Shown: positions 1 through 8,504 of the stretch, in pieces
Layout of the letters: every line of letters begins with the position of its first letter
How positions within the stretch are numbered: the stretch's first letter is position 1
NCBI GenBank assembly: GCA_016861045.1
Contig: BOKP01000002.1
Span: 186,001 to 250,000 of the forward strand
Reading direction: 5' to 3'
Length of the DNA: 64,000 nucleotides
Origin: Actinomycetes bacterium
GTDB taxonomy: Bacteria > Actinomycetota > Thermoleophilia > Solirubrobacterales > 70-9
Made by a program: the position numbers and the translations under genes
The notes under the pieces: generated by a model
Told to the model about the DNA's origin: nothing
Seen by the model: the letters and a program-made list of their open reading frames with translations, nothing else
Databases searched by the model: none

Positions 1-48
1 GTCATCCGTCCGCTCCTCTCTTCCGTGGTCGCTCCACCCGCGCGCCGA

Positions 49-64
49 TTGACCTTGTAGTCAA
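49..64. promoter_or_regulatory. 16-bp palindromic operator, copy 1
   Basis: TTGACCTTGTAGTCAA is an inverted repeat (TTGAC, 6-nt centre, GTCAA). An identical 16-mer lies at 4892-4907. An extended -10 (TGTTAGAGT, 79-87) follows 14 nt after the site, so the operator sits in or just upstream of the -35 zone of the acyl-CoA dehydrogenase promoter. The regulator is not in the window, as far as can be told. The repeat and its duplication are seen; operator function is inferred. Confidence 0.6.
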
Positions 65-132
65 TTGCGCAAGGCCATGTTAGAGTGCCGGTCAAGTTGG
101 AGGCCGCTACCGACCAGATCGGAGTTCTGGGC

Positions 133-1311
133 ATGGACGAGATCCCGTTCGAGCTCGACGACCGTGCCCGCGACATCCAGGCGCGGGCACGCGCGTTCAC
201 CGAGGATGTCCTGATCCCGCTCGAGGAGGAGGCCGAGCGCCGCAACGGGATCCTCCCCGACGACGTGATCGAGGACGTCAAGCGCGCCGCGACCGATGCC
301 GACCTGATCGGCGGCCTGCACCGCCCCGAGTACGGCGGGCAGGGCTGGAGCCGGCTCGAGTGGGCGCTGGTCGAGGAGCAGTGGGGGCGGAGCACCAACG
401 CGATCCACTGGCACGTCCCCAACGCCTACAACGTCTGGCACCACGCCTCCGAGGAGCAGATCCAGCGCTGGCTCGTGCCGGCGCTCCGGGGCGAGGTCCG
501 CGACGCCTACGCGGTGACCGAGCGCGACGCCGGCTCCGACCCGAGCCGGATCGCGACCGTGGCCGAGCCCGGCGACGGCGGCTACCGGATCAACGGCGAG
601 AAGTGGTTCGTCACGACCGGCGACGTCGCCGCCGTCTACGTCGTGATGGCGAACGTGATCGAGGGCGGCGAGAAGCTGCCGACCCTGTTCGTCGTCGACC
701 GCGAGGCCGCCGGGGTCGAGATCGTCGACGACCCCGACTTCACCCACAACTACCCCGACGGTCACCCGACGATCGTCTTCCGCGATGTCGAGGTCACCGC
801 CGACGACGCGATCGGCGGCATCGGAGGCGGCGACGACCTGCAGCGGGCCTGGTTCATGGAGGAACGGCTCGGGATCGCCGCCCGCTGCGTCGGCGCGATG
901 TGGCGCCTGCTCGACGAGACCGTCGACTGGGCCGCGAGCCGGGAGCAGGGCGGCAACCGCATCCTCGACTACCAGGGCGTCTCCTTCCCGCTCGCCGACT
1001 CGGCCGCCGACGCCGCCGCCGGGCGCCTGTTGACCCTGACCGTCGCCGAGCTCGCCGACCGCGGCGCCGACCTCAAGCTCGTCCACGGCAAGGCGTCGAT
1101 GGCGAAGCTGTTCACGAGCGAGTCGGCGTGGCGCTGCGCCGATCGCTGCGTGCAGGCCTTCGGCGGGCGCGGCTACCTGCGCTCGAACGTCGCCGAGCGC
1201 TTCCTCCGCGAGCTCCGGGTCGACCGGATCTGGGAGGGGACGAGCGAGATCCAGCGGCTCGTGGTCGCCCGCGGGCTCGAGCGTCGCGGCGTCGAACGGA
1301 TGCTCCATTAG
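133..1311 (+). CDS. acyl-CoA dehydrogenase family protein
   Basis: FAD-dependent alpha,beta-dehydrogenation of an acyl-CoA thioester, passing electrons to ETF; cytoplasmic. The 392-residue length fits the family. Order: helical N-domain (1-115), beta-barrel with the AVTERDAGSDPS flavin/substrate motif (about 128-139), and a C-terminal helical domain ending in VDRIWEGTSEIQR, where E368 is at the position of the catalytic base. The ATG at 133 is preferred over a GTG at 85 because that GTG overlaps a good extended -10 (TGTTAGAGT). The acyl-CoA synthetase starts 12 bp after the stop, so the two probably form an operon for catabolism of a carboxylic acid. The substrate cannot be read from the sequence. 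Confidence 0.92.
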   Translation: MDEIPFELDDRARDIQARARAFTEDVLIPLEEEAERRNGILPDDVIEDVKRAATDADLIGGLHRPEYGGQGWSRLEWALVEEQWGRSTNAIHWHVPNAYNVWHHASEEQIQRWLVPALRGEVRDAYAVTERDAGSDPSRIATVAEPGDGGYRINGEKWFVTTGDVAAVYVVMANVIEGGEKLPTLFVVDREAAGVEIVDDPDFTHNYPDGHPTIVFRDVEVTADDAIGGIGGGDDLQRAWFMEERLGIAARCVGAMWRLLDETVDWAASREQGGNRILDYQGVSFPLADSAADAAAGRLLTLTVAELADRGADLKLVHGKASMAKLFTSESAWRCADRCVQAFGGRGYLRSNVAERFLRELRVDRIWEGTSEIQRLVVARGLERRGVERMLH

Positions 1312-1323
1312 GGTCAGCCCCTG

Positions 1324-3405
1324 GTGACGGCGAACGGTCTGTCCCGCCTGCTCGCTCCCCGCTCGGTCGCCGTGGTCGGCGCGACCGACCGCGAGGGCGC
1401 CTATGGCGACACGCTGCTGCGCAACCTCGAGCGGCTCGGCTACGACGGCGAGCTCTGGGGCGTCAACCCGGGCCGGGAGCGGATCCGCGACGTGCCCTGC
1501 GTGCCGACGCTGCGGGAGCTGCCGGCGCCGGTCGACGCCGTCGCCGTCGCGGTTCCGGCCCGGGCCGTCCCGGACGCGATCGAGGACGCCGTCGGGATCG
1601 GCTGCGGCGGCGCCGTCGTCGTCTCCGCCGGCTTCGGCGAGGTCGAGAGCGGCCGCGAGCTCGAGCGGCGGCTGGTCAGCACCGCCCGCGCGGCATCGTT
1701 CCCGGTCTGCGGGCCGAACGGCAACGGCATCGTCAACTTCCCGGCCGGGGCGGGGCTCTGGGGCGACTCCGTCCAGCGGCTGCCATCAGGGCCGGTCGCG
1801 ATGATCTCGCAGAGCGGCAACGTCGCCGTCAACGCGCTCGGCTCGCGCCGCGGGATCGGCTTCCACACCGTGATCTCGACCGGCAACCAGGCGGTCTGCG
1901 ACGCCAGCGACTGGCTTGCGGCCCTGAGCGCGAGCGAGGGCGTCCGCTCGATCGCGATGTTCCTCGAGTCCGATGGCGACGGCGAGCGCCTCGCCGGCGC
2001 GCTCGCCGACTGCGCCGGGCGCGGGATCGGGGTAGCCGTGCTCAAGGTCGGCAGCTCCGAGGCCGGAGCCGGGGCCGCTGCCGCCCACACCGGCTCGCTC
2101 GCCGGCGACCAGCGCGTCTTCCGGGCGCTGATCGAGGAGGCCGGCGCCTGCTGGGCCCGCGACCCGCATGAGCTGCTCGAGCTGGCGCGAGTCCTCGCCG
2201 AGCCGCGGTCGCGCCCGGACCGGAGCGGCGGCCTCGCCTTCCTGACGTGCTCCGGCGGCGACTCCGGGATCGCCGCCGACGAAGCAGACCGGGCCGGGCT
2301 CGAGCTGCCGCCGCTCGGCCCGGCAACCCGGCGGCGGCTCGCCGAGCTGCTGCCCGAGGCGGCGACGATCGCCAACCCGCTCGACTACACCTCGCAGATC
2401 TGGGCCGAGCGCGAGCGCCTCGCCGCGATCGTCGCCGCCGTCGGCGACGACCCGGCCATCGACCAGATGGTGATCTTCCACGACACGCCGGCCGACCTCG
2501 GCGCCGAGGCCGAGCCGGGCTGGCGGGCGACCAGGCACGGCCTCGCCGACGGCGCTGCGCGCGCCGCCGCCGCCCCGCTCTTCTCCTCCACCCTGCCCGA
2601 CCTGATCGGCGAAGAGCAGATAATCGACCTGGCGGAGCGCGGGATCGCCTCGGTCGGGGGGCTGATCACCGCCGTCCACTGCGCCGCCGAGCTGCGGCGG
2701 CCGCCGGCCGACCCGGGCCGCCTGCGGGCGATCGCGGCGGCGGCGTCGCACCGGACCGAACCCGGCCCGGACGCTGCGTGGATCGCCGAGGCCGAGGCGA
2801 AGCTGCTGCTCGGGCGCGCCGGCGTGCCCATCCCCGACCTCGCGACCGCCGCCGACCCCGCCGCCGCCGCCCGCGCCGCCGCCGGGCTCGGGTTCCCGGT
2901 CGCGCTGAAGCTCTCCTCCCCCGCGCTCAGGCACAAGAGCGAGGCCGGGGCGATCGCGCTCGCGCTGGCCTCGGCGGAGGACGTCGCCGCGGCCGCGGAG
3001 CGGCTATTGGCGCTGCCCGAGGCGGCGGGCGCCGAGCTCCTGGTCGAGCCGATGGCGGTCGCGGGCGTCGAGCTGCTCGTCGCCGCGCGCGCCGACGCCG
3101 TCGTGCCGGCCCTCGTCGTCGGCCTCGGCGGGATCTGGACCGAGGCCCTCGACGACGTGGCGATCGTGCCGCTGCCCGCCACGGCGGAGCGGGTCGGGAA
3201 GGAGCTCCGCGACCTCCGTGGCGCCGCGCTTCTGACCGGCGGGCGCGGCACCGAGCCGGTCGATCTCGCCGCGGTCGCGACGGCCGCCGCCCGGGTCGGC
3301 GAGCTGCTGCTCGACGAGGGACTTGGGCTGATCGAGGTCAACCCGCTTATCGCCCGCCCGGACGGCTGCGTCGCGGTCGACGCCGTCGCCCGCCGCGGCC
3401 GCTGA
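1324..3405 (+). CDS. acyl-CoA synthetase (NDP-forming)/acetate-CoA ligase family
   Basis: 693-residue fused alpha-beta form of the ADP-forming acyl-CoA synthetase family, interconverting acyl-CoA + ADP + Pi with acid + CoA + ATP. Order: CoA-binding Rossmann domain (about 5-135, VAVVGATDREGA near the start), succinyl-CoA-synthetase-like ligase domains (about 145-450), and an ATP-grasp domain (about 475-690, starting EAEAKLLLGRAGVPIP). AAAAHTGSLAGD contains the family phospho-histidine, about H255. The start is GTG. It is very likely cotranscribed with the upstream acyl-CoA dehydrogenase, suggesting activation of an organic acid followed by oxidation, or energy-conserving release of the acid product. 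Function assignment is by family; substrate unknown. Confidence 0.9.
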   Translation: MTANGLSRLLAPRSVAVVGATDREGAYGDTLLRNLERLGYDGELWGVNPGRERIRDVPCVPTLRELPAPVDAVAVAVPARAVPDAIEDAVGIGCGGAVVVSAGFGEVESGRELERRLVSTARAASFPVCGPNGNGIVNFPAGAGLWGDSVQRLPSGPVAMISQSGNVAVNALGSRRGIGFHTVISTGNQAVCDASDWLAALSASEGVRSIAMFLESDGDGERLAGALADCAGRGIGVAVLKVGSSEAGAGAAAAHTGSLAGDQRVFRALIEEAGACWARDPHELLELARVLAEPRSRPDRSGGLAFLTCSGGDSGIAADEADRAGLELPPLGPATRRRLAELLPEAATIANPLDYTSQIWAERERLAAIVAAVGDDPAIDQMVIFHDTPADLGAEAEPGWRATRHGLADGAARAAAAPLFSSTLPDLIGEEQIIDLAERGIASVGGLITAVHCAAELRRPPADPGRLRAIAAAASHRTEPGPDAAWIAEAEAKLLLGRAGVPIPDLATAADPAAAARAAAGLGFPVALKLSSPALRHKSEAGAIALALASAEDVAAAAERLLALPEAAGAELLVEPMAVAGVELLVAARADAVVPALVVGLGGIWTEALDDVAIVPLPATAERVGKELRDLRGAALLTGGRGTEPVDLAAVATAAARVGELLLDEGLGLIEVNPLIARPDGCVAVDAVARRGR

Positions 3406-3453
3406 GCCCCCGCCACCGGACCCGGGTCACCGTCGATTGGCAGGGGCGGGATT

Positions 3454-3479
3454 ACCCGGCGGGGCGGCCCGCGCCGGGT
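3454..3479. terminator. hairpin between convergent genes
   Basis: ACCCGGCG (3454-3461) and CGCCGGGT (3472-3479) form a perfect 8-bp stem with a 10-nt loop. It sits between the converging ends of the acyl-CoA synthetase and aminotransferase genes and touches the latter's stop codon. No T-tract, so a bidirectional GC-rich terminator is inferred only. Confidence 0.4.
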
Positions 3480-4852
3480 CAGGCCGGGACGCCGGCCTCG
3501 AGGCGCTCGGCGGCGTGGGTGAGGCCGTCGCGGAGGATCTCGGCGATCTCCTCGAACAGGTCGATGCCGGCGACGAGCGGCGGCGCGATCTGGACGAACG
3601 GCTCGGCGCGGTCGTCGAGGCGGCAGATCATCCCGTTCTCGAAGAGGCGGTCGGAGAGGACGTCCTTGAGCAGCCAGCCGGCCTCCTCGTCGGTCAGCGG
3701 CTCGCGGGTCGCCTGGTCTTTGACGCACTCGATCGCGAAGAAGTGGCCGAGGCCGCGGACGTCGCCGACGATCGGGATGTCCTTCAGCCCCTCGAGCAGC
3801 TCGAGCGCCCGCGGCTCGTTCGCGCGGACGTTCGCGAGCACCTCCTCGCGCTCCATGATCTCGATCGCCTTCAGCGCGATCGACGCGCCGACCGGATGGC
3901 CGCCGAAGGTGATCCCGTGCAGGTAGTCCGCCTTGCCGGTCAGGAACGGCTCGGCAACGCGCTCGTGCATGAGCAGGCCGCCCATCGAGAAGTGGGCGCC
4001 GGTGAGGCCCTTGGCGAACGTGATCATGTCCGGCTCGGAGCCGAGCCGCTGGGCGCCGAACCACTCGCCGATCCGGCCGAAGGCGCAGATCACCTCGTCG
4101 GAGACGAGGAGGATGCCGTTGCGGTCGCAGATCTCGCGCAGCCCCTCCCAGTAGCCGGCGGGCGGGACCAGCGAGCCGCCGGCGTTCTGGACCGGCTCGG
4201 CGATCATCATCGCGATCGTCTCCGGCCGCTCGAACTCGATCACCTGCTCGATCTCGTCGAGGAGCGCCCGGGTGAAGGCGGCCTCCTCGCCGCCCTGCGG
4301 GTGCCGGTAGGCGTTGGTCGAGGAAACGTGACGGGTGGCGATCGCCGGCGGCTCGAAGGCCGTCCTGCAGACCGGGATGCCGGTGAACGAGAGGGCGCCG
4401 AGCGAGGTGCCGTGATAGGCGTCGCGGCGGGCGATCACCTTGCGCCGCTCGGGCTCGCCGTTCGCCTGGTGGTACTGGCGGGCGAGCTTGTAGGCGGACT
4501 CGACCGCCTCCGACCCGCCGGATGTGAAGAAGGTGCGCTCGAGGCCGGGCGGCGCCAGCGCGGCGAGCTTCTCGGCGAGGTCGATCGACGGCGGATGGGC
4601 CGTCGTCCAGTTGGTCGTGAACGGCAGCGTCGCCATCTGCGCCGCCGCGGCGGCGCCGATCTCCTCGCCGTGGGAGTGCCCGAGGTTGGTGCAGTAGAGG
4701 CCGGAGAGCCCGTCGATGTAGCGGTTGCCCAGGTCGTCGTAGATGTGGCAGCCGTCGCCGCGAACGAGGACCGGGATGTCCTCCGGCGCGAGGGTCATGT
4801 CGGAGAAGTGCAGCATCAGGTGCTGCTTGGCGCGTGTCTGTAGCTCGGTCAT
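3479..4852 (-). CDS. class III (omega/aspartate-family) aminotransferase
   Basis: PLP-dependent aminotransferase of fold type I class III, 457 residues, cytoplasmic. Visible: FTSGGSEAVESAYKLAR (phosphate binding, about 109-125), RDAYHGTSLGALS (about 143-155), the PLP-ring aspartate in LLVSDEVICAFGR (D252), and the Schiff-base lysine in ITFAKGLTGAHF (K281). Such enzymes move an amino group from omega-amino acids, diamines or beta-alanine-like donors to a keto acid. It is divergent from the FAD oxidoreductase gene across a 92-bp region holding the same operator as the acyl-CoA dehydrogenase promoter, so the genes probably form one catabolic regulon for a nitrogenous compound. The exact amine donor is unknown. 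Confidence 0.9.
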   Translation of the reverse strand: MTELQTRAKQHLMLHFSDMTLAPEDIPVLVRGDGCHIYDDLGNRYIDGLSGLYCTNLGHSHGEEIGAAAAAQMATLPFTTNWTTAHPPSIDLAEKLAALAPPGLERTFFTSGGSEAVESAYKLARQYHQANGEPERRKVIARRDAYHGTSLGALSFTGIPVCRTAFEPPAIATRHVSSTNAYRHPQGGEEAAFTRALLDEIEQVIEFERPETIAMMIAEPVQNAGGSLVPPAGYWEGLREICDRNGILLVSDEVICAFGRIGEWFGAQRLGSEPDMITFAKGLTGAHFSMGGLLMHERVAEPFLTGKADYLHGITFGGHPVGASIALKAIEIMEREEVLANVRANEPRALELLEGLKDIPIVGDVRGLGHFFAIECVKDQATREPLTDEEAGWLLKDVLSDRLFENGMICRLDDRAEPFVQIAPPLVAGIDLFEEIAEILRDGLTHAAERLEAGVPA

Positions 4853-4891
4853 CGGCTGCGAGTCTAGTCACCGCGGAGGCGCGGGGTCCCG

Positions 4892-4907
4892 TTGACCTTG
4901 TAGTCAA
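4892..4907. promoter_or_regulatory. 16-bp palindromic operator, copy 2
   Basis: TTGACCTTGTAGTCAA, identical to 49-64. It lies in the divergent region between the aminotransferase (minus) and the FAD oxidoreductase (plus). An extended -10 (TGCTAGCTT, 4930-4938 region) follows for the plus gene, about one helical turn further away than in copy 1. This suggests one regulator controls both loci. Confidence 0.6.
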
Positions 4908-4944
4908 GAGTACGATCTCCGGTTCGATCTGCTAGCTTGCGGCG

Positions 4945-6639
4945 ATGGAGATCACAGGGAGCACCCCCGCGTCCGCGTCAACCTCGAGCAACGGAAGCGG
5001 GGCCGCCCCGGGATCCGGGGGAGGATCGTGGGACGCGATCGTCGTCGGCGGCGGCCACAACGGCCTGACCGCCGGCGCCTACCTCGCCCGGGCCGGGCTG
5101 CGGACGCTGATCCTCGAGCGCCGGCCGATCCTCGGCGGCGCCTGCGTGACCGAGGAGGTCTGGCCCGGCGCCCGGGTCTCGCGCTGCTCCTACGTCGTCT
5201 CGATGCTGCAGCCGAAGGTCGTCGCCGACCTCGAGCTGAAGCGCTTCGGGTACGAGGCCTACCCGCTCGACCCCGCCTACGCGGCGATGACGCCGGACGG
5301 GCCGATCATCTTCCACGACGACCTCGCCAAGACGCAGCAGTCGATCGCCCGGTTCAGCAGGAAGGACGCCGAGGCCTACGGCAGGTTCGAGGAGCTGCTG
5401 TTCATGGCCGCGGACTTCGTCCGGCCGATGATGATCCGCACGCCGCCGGCGCCGGGATCGCGCGCCCCCGCCGACATCGCCGGGATCCTCAAGGAGGCCG
5501 GTCGGATCGCCGGGATGTCGCAGCGCAACGTCCAGCAGCTCGTCCGCATCTTCACGATGTCGGTCGGCGACTGGCTCGACTCGATGTTCGAGAACGACTA
5601 CCTGAAGGGCTCGCTGGCCTCGACCGGCGTCGTCGGCGTCTGGGCCGGACCGTACTCGCCCGGCACCGCCTACAACCTCCTCCATCACGCGCTCGGCGAG
5701 CTCGACGGCCAGGCCGGCTCCTGGGGGCAGGTGATCGGCGGGATGGGCGCGATCAGCGAGGCGATCGCCGCCAGCGCCCGCGCGGCCGGCGCTGTGATCG
5801 AGACGGACTCCGAGGTGGTCGGCATCGACTCCGCCGGCGGCCGCGTCACCGGCGTCACGCTCGCCGACGGCACCGTGCACCGGGCGCCGATCGTCGCCTC
5901 CGGCGCCCATCCGAAGACGACGATCCTCGACCTCGCCGGCGCCGACAACTTCCCCGACGACGTCCGCGAGGACATGGCCGCCTACCGGACCCGCGGCGCC
6001 TCGGTGAAGATCAACATGGTGCTCTCAGAGCCCCCCGTCTACGAGGGGCTGAGCGAGGAGGAGTCGAAGCACCTGCTGACCGCCGGGGTCAACTGGTGCC
6101 CCTCGCTCGACTACCTCGAGCGCGCCTGGCAGGATGCGGTCCGCGGCGTCCCCTCAGAGCATCCCTACGTCGAGATGGAGGTCCCCTCCTCGGTCGATCC
6201 GTCGCTGACCGACGACGACCGCTGGATCGCGACGATGTTCACCCAGTACGGGCCGACCCGGCACGAGCAGTGGCCGGAGGGCGCCCGCGAGCGCTACGCC
6301 GACGAGTGCATCGCCAGCATCGGCGCCTACGCGCCGAACCTGCCGGGCGCGATCGTCGAGCGCGAGGTGCTGGCGCCGCCGGACCTCGAGGACATCTTCG
6401 GTCTCGTCGACGGCTCGATCTTCCAGGGCGAGCAGGACATCGCCCAGATGGCGTTCATGCGTCCCGCCCCCACGCTCTCCCGGTACGAGACGCCGCTGCG
6501 CGGCCTCTACCTGTGCGGAGCCGGCACGCACCCGGGCGGCGGCGTCATGGCCGCCTCCGGCCACAACGCCGCCCAGCGGATCCTCAAGGACCGCCGCGGC
6601 GGCGCGCTGCGGCGGCGCCTGCGCCGCGCCGGGGCCTGA
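4945..6639 (+). CDS. phytoene-desaturase-like NAD(P)/FAD-dependent oxidoreductase
   Basis: 564 residues. After a Ser/Gly-rich N-terminal stretch (1-28) comes a dinucleotide-binding motif, DAIVVGGGHNGLTAGAYLARAG (start about 30), then RPILGGACVTEE, characteristic of the phytoene desaturase/PYROXD2 superfamily. A C-terminal FAD motif, LYLCGAGTHPGGGVMAASG, closes the fold. Members desaturate or oxidise amines, carotenoid precursors or other compounds. No carotenoid genes are nearby, so a catabolic oxidase/dehydrogenase role with the divergent aminotransferase is more likely (inference). It shares the 16-bp operator with that gene and with the acyl-CoA dehydrogenase operon. The low-complexity N-terminus could be a start misplacement, but no better downstream start is evident. 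Confidence 0.85.
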   Translation: MEITGSTPASASTSSNGSGAAPGSGGGSWDAIVVGGGHNGLTAGAYLARAGLRTLILERRPILGGACVTEEVWPGARVSRCSYVVSMLQPKVVADLELKRFGYEAYPLDPAYAAMTPDGPIIFHDDLAKTQQSIARFSRKDAEAYGRFEELLFMAADFVRPMMIRTPPAPGSRAPADIAGILKEAGRIAGMSQRNVQQLVRIFTMSVGDWLDSMFENDYLKGSLASTGVVGVWAGPYSPGTAYNLLHHALGELDGQAGSWGQVIGGMGAISEAIAASARAAGAVIETDSEVVGIDSAGGRVTGVTLADGTVHRAPIVASGAHPKTTILDLAGADNFPDDVREDMAAYRTRGASVKINMVLSEPPVYEGLSEEESKHLLTAGVNWCPSLDYLERAWQDAVRGVPSEHPYVEMEVPSSVDPSLTDDDRWIATMFTQYGPTRHEQWPEGARERYADECIASIGAYAPNLPGAIVEREVLAPPDLEDIFGLVDGSIFQGEQDIAQMAFMRPAPTLSRYETPLRGLYLCGAGTHPGGGVMAASGHNAAQRILKDRRGGALRRRLRRAGA

Positions 6640-6968
6640 GCCGCCGACCCCGGCCCCCAAGCCCGGCAAGAAGCGCGGCTCGACGGTGAGCGGCACCGGG
6701 CGACCGGCGGCCTCCACGTCCCCGGCGGCACCGGTGCTTTGGGTCGCGCTGATCGCGATGACGGCCGCGAACAGCATGATCCTCGTCGGGCGGCGGCCTG
6801 CCGGATGCTCGTGCGCGGGGCCGGCCCCGAGGACACCGCCCGGCATCCTCTCGCGCCGGTCGCACCGGCGCTGCGCCCACGTCGCCCGCACGCCGGGCCT
6901 GACCCGTCACCCGCCCGCCGACGGCCGGAACGGCCCGCAAGCGCGGAGTCCGACGCTACCCTGAACGG
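6640..6968. other. 329-bp gap without convincing gene
   Basis: A short plus-strand frame (6686-6964) contains one hydrophobic run, but it has no ribosome site and its second half looks like random GC-rich translation. No strong inverted repeat stands out. The promoter of the next gene is probably in its 3' half, where a CTACCCTGAA stretch precedes the start. Confidence 0.4.
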
Positions 6969-7427
6969 GTGGCTGCAAGCGCGATCACCGCGATCAGCAA
7001 CGGCGAGGTGATCCTCATCGTGACCCTCGTCGTCGCGCCGATCGCGGCGATGGCGTTCGCCGGCTCCGGCGCCGTCTACCGGCAGATCGGCCGCGGTCGC
7101 TTCGCGATCGACCGCGACCGCTCCGGCGCCGAGGTCGGCCCGGCGCCGGCGCGCGCCGCCCGCGAGGCCGAGATCAGGCAGATGCTCGAGGCGAAGGCGT
7201 TCCGCCGGCGCGAGCGCGGCGGAGCCCCGATCGACATCGACGCCGAGCTCGCGCGGCTGACCGCCCCGGCCCCATCCGCGGTCCGCGCCGATCCCGCGCT
7301 CGCCGCAGAGGTCCGCGGCCTCGTCGTCGCCCGCAACGCCCGCCGCGTCCGCCAGGGCAGGGCGCCGCTCGACGTCGACGCCGAGGTCGAGCGCCAGCTC
7401 CGCGACCTGGAGGGCCCGGGCCGCTAG
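6969..7427 (+). CDS. small single-TM protein of unknown function
   Basis: 152 residues, GTG start. A hydrophobic helix, EVILIVTLVVAPIAAMAFAG (about 13-32), anchors a charged cytoplasmic part that carries a duplicated motif: APIDIDAELARL (about 83-94) and APLDVDAEVERQL (about 131-143), each preceded by an Arg-rich RRxRxG segment. The repeated (I/V)D-x-E pattern suggests tandem small helical modules. I do not recognise a named family. Nothing in the neighbourhood fixes a role. Coding reality is supported by the TM plus internal repeat and by consistent codon use. Confidence 0.7.
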   Translation: MAASAITAISNGEVILIVTLVVAPIAAMAFAGSGAVYRQIGRGRFAIDRDRSGAEVGPAPARAAREAEIRQMLEAKAFRRRERGGAPIDIDAELARLTAPAPSAVRADPALAAEVRGLVVARNARRVRQGRAPLDVDAEVERQLRDLEGPGR

Positions 7428-7571
7428 GAGGGCGCCGGCTCGGCCCGCGCGGCCTACCCGTCCGATCGCGCGTCATCCCGCCGCGTTGGCCGGGCGTGGC
7501 CGAGCCGGTCGGCGCACGGGAGCGGCCCCGGAGGGCTGCGAGTCGCGCGGTTGCCTGTATAAAGCGCACGG

Positions 7572-7910
7572 ATGGCCGACGTCGGCGACATCTACGAGCT
7601 CGAGCAGCTCGCCGTCCAGCCCGGCACCTACGTCAACCCGCAGACCGAGGTCGTGATCATCGTCGAGGACTCGACGGCGGTCGACCAGGAGGTCTTCGAA
7701 GAGGGTGGGACCGAGGGCACCGAGTGGGTGCGCGTCTCCGACGAGGTCCCGGTCGACGAGACGCTGCTCGAGGAGGCGCTGGAGGAGTTCCAGAGCCGCC
7801 GCCACCCCGGCGCAGCCGAGCAGGTCACGAGCATCGCCGTCGACGACGCGCTCGACGACGACGATCCCGAGCTCGAGCCCGACCCGGACCCCGACGAGGG
7901 GGACGCCTGA
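7572..7910 (+). CDS. small acidic conserved-type protein, function unknown
   Basis: 112 residues, strongly acidic, ATG start. The first half (MADVGDIYELEQLAVQPGTY...) has alternating hydrophobic residues suggesting a beta-rich fold of about 60 residues. The tail is Asp/Glu/Pro-rich (DDALDDDDPELEPDPDPDEGDA). No catalytic motif seen. The peroxiredoxin gene starts 7 bp after its stop, so the two are probably cotranscribed. The name cannot go beyond hypothetical protein. Confidence 0.7.
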   Translation: MADVGDIYELEQLAVQPGTYVNPQTEVVIIVEDSTAVDQEVFEEGGTEGTEWVRVSDEVPVDETLLEEALEEFQSRRHPGAAEQVTSIAVDDALDDDDPELEPDPDPDEGDA

Positions 7911-7917
7911 GGTGGCG

Positions 7918-8385
7918 ATGCCCGAGGCGGGCGATGCCGCGCCCGGCTTCGCGCTCGCCGACCAGGCGGGCGAGACGGTCACCCTCGACGACCTCCGCGG
8001 CGGCTGGGTCGTCCTCTACTTCTACCCCCGCGCGGACACGCCGGGCTGCACGACCCAGGCTTGCGGCGTCCGCGACCGCGCCGCCGACTACGCCGCCCGC
8101 GGCGCCCGCGTGATCGGCGTCTCCCCGGACGAGGTCGGGGCGATCGCGAAGTTCGACGGCAAGCACGGCCTCGGCTTCACGCTGCTCGCCGATCCCGACC
8201 ACGCCGTCGCCGACGCCTACGGGACCTGGGTCGAGAAGAGCATGTACGGCAGCAGCTACATGGGCGTGCAGCGCGCCACCTTCCTGATCGATCCCGAGGG
8301 CGATATCGCCAGGGTCTTCCCGAAGGTGCAGCCGAAGCAGCACGACGACCTCGTGCTCGGCGCCCTCGACGAGCTCACCGCCTGA
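7918..8385 (+). CDS. bcp: thioredoxin-dependent peroxiredoxin, Bcp/PrxQ type
   Basis: 155 residues; reduces hydrogen peroxide and organic hydroperoxides in the cytoplasm. The YPRADTPGCTTQACGVRD motif places the peroxidatic Cys at C44 and the resolving Cys at C49, the C-x4-C spacing of the BCP/PrxQ subfamily. The substrate-site arginine lies in GVQRATFLID. The ATG at 7918 is chosen because GAGG lies 5 nt upstream; a GTG two codons earlier is possible. It directly follows the acidic small protein gene. Confidence 0.93.
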   Translation: MPEAGDAAPGFALADQAGETVTLDDLRGGWVVLYFYPRADTPGCTTQACGVRDRAADYAARGARVIGVSPDEVGAIAKFDGKHGLGFTLLADPDHAVADAYGTWVEKSMYGSSYMGVQRATFLIDPEGDIARVFPKVQPKQHDDLVLGALDELTA

Positions 8386-8504
8386 CCGCCGCGGATGGCG
8401 GAGCGGCCCGGCGGCCGCGTCGCGGGCCGTGATGACGGCCGGGGCGCGCGCCGCGTCGCCCGCCGGGGTGGCGGAAGCGGTGCGCGTGCGCGTGCTCGCG
8501 CCGC

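Noticed and set aside
85-132. GTG at 85 as start of the acyl-CoA dehydrogenase
   Set aside because: It overlaps a good extended -10 (TGTTAGAGT), and the family alignment fits a start at 133.
6686-6964. 92-codon plus-strand frame with one hydrophobic stretch
   Set aside because: No ribosome site, and the C-terminal half is random-looking; a minus-strand reading is equally hydrophobic there, so it is not convincing.
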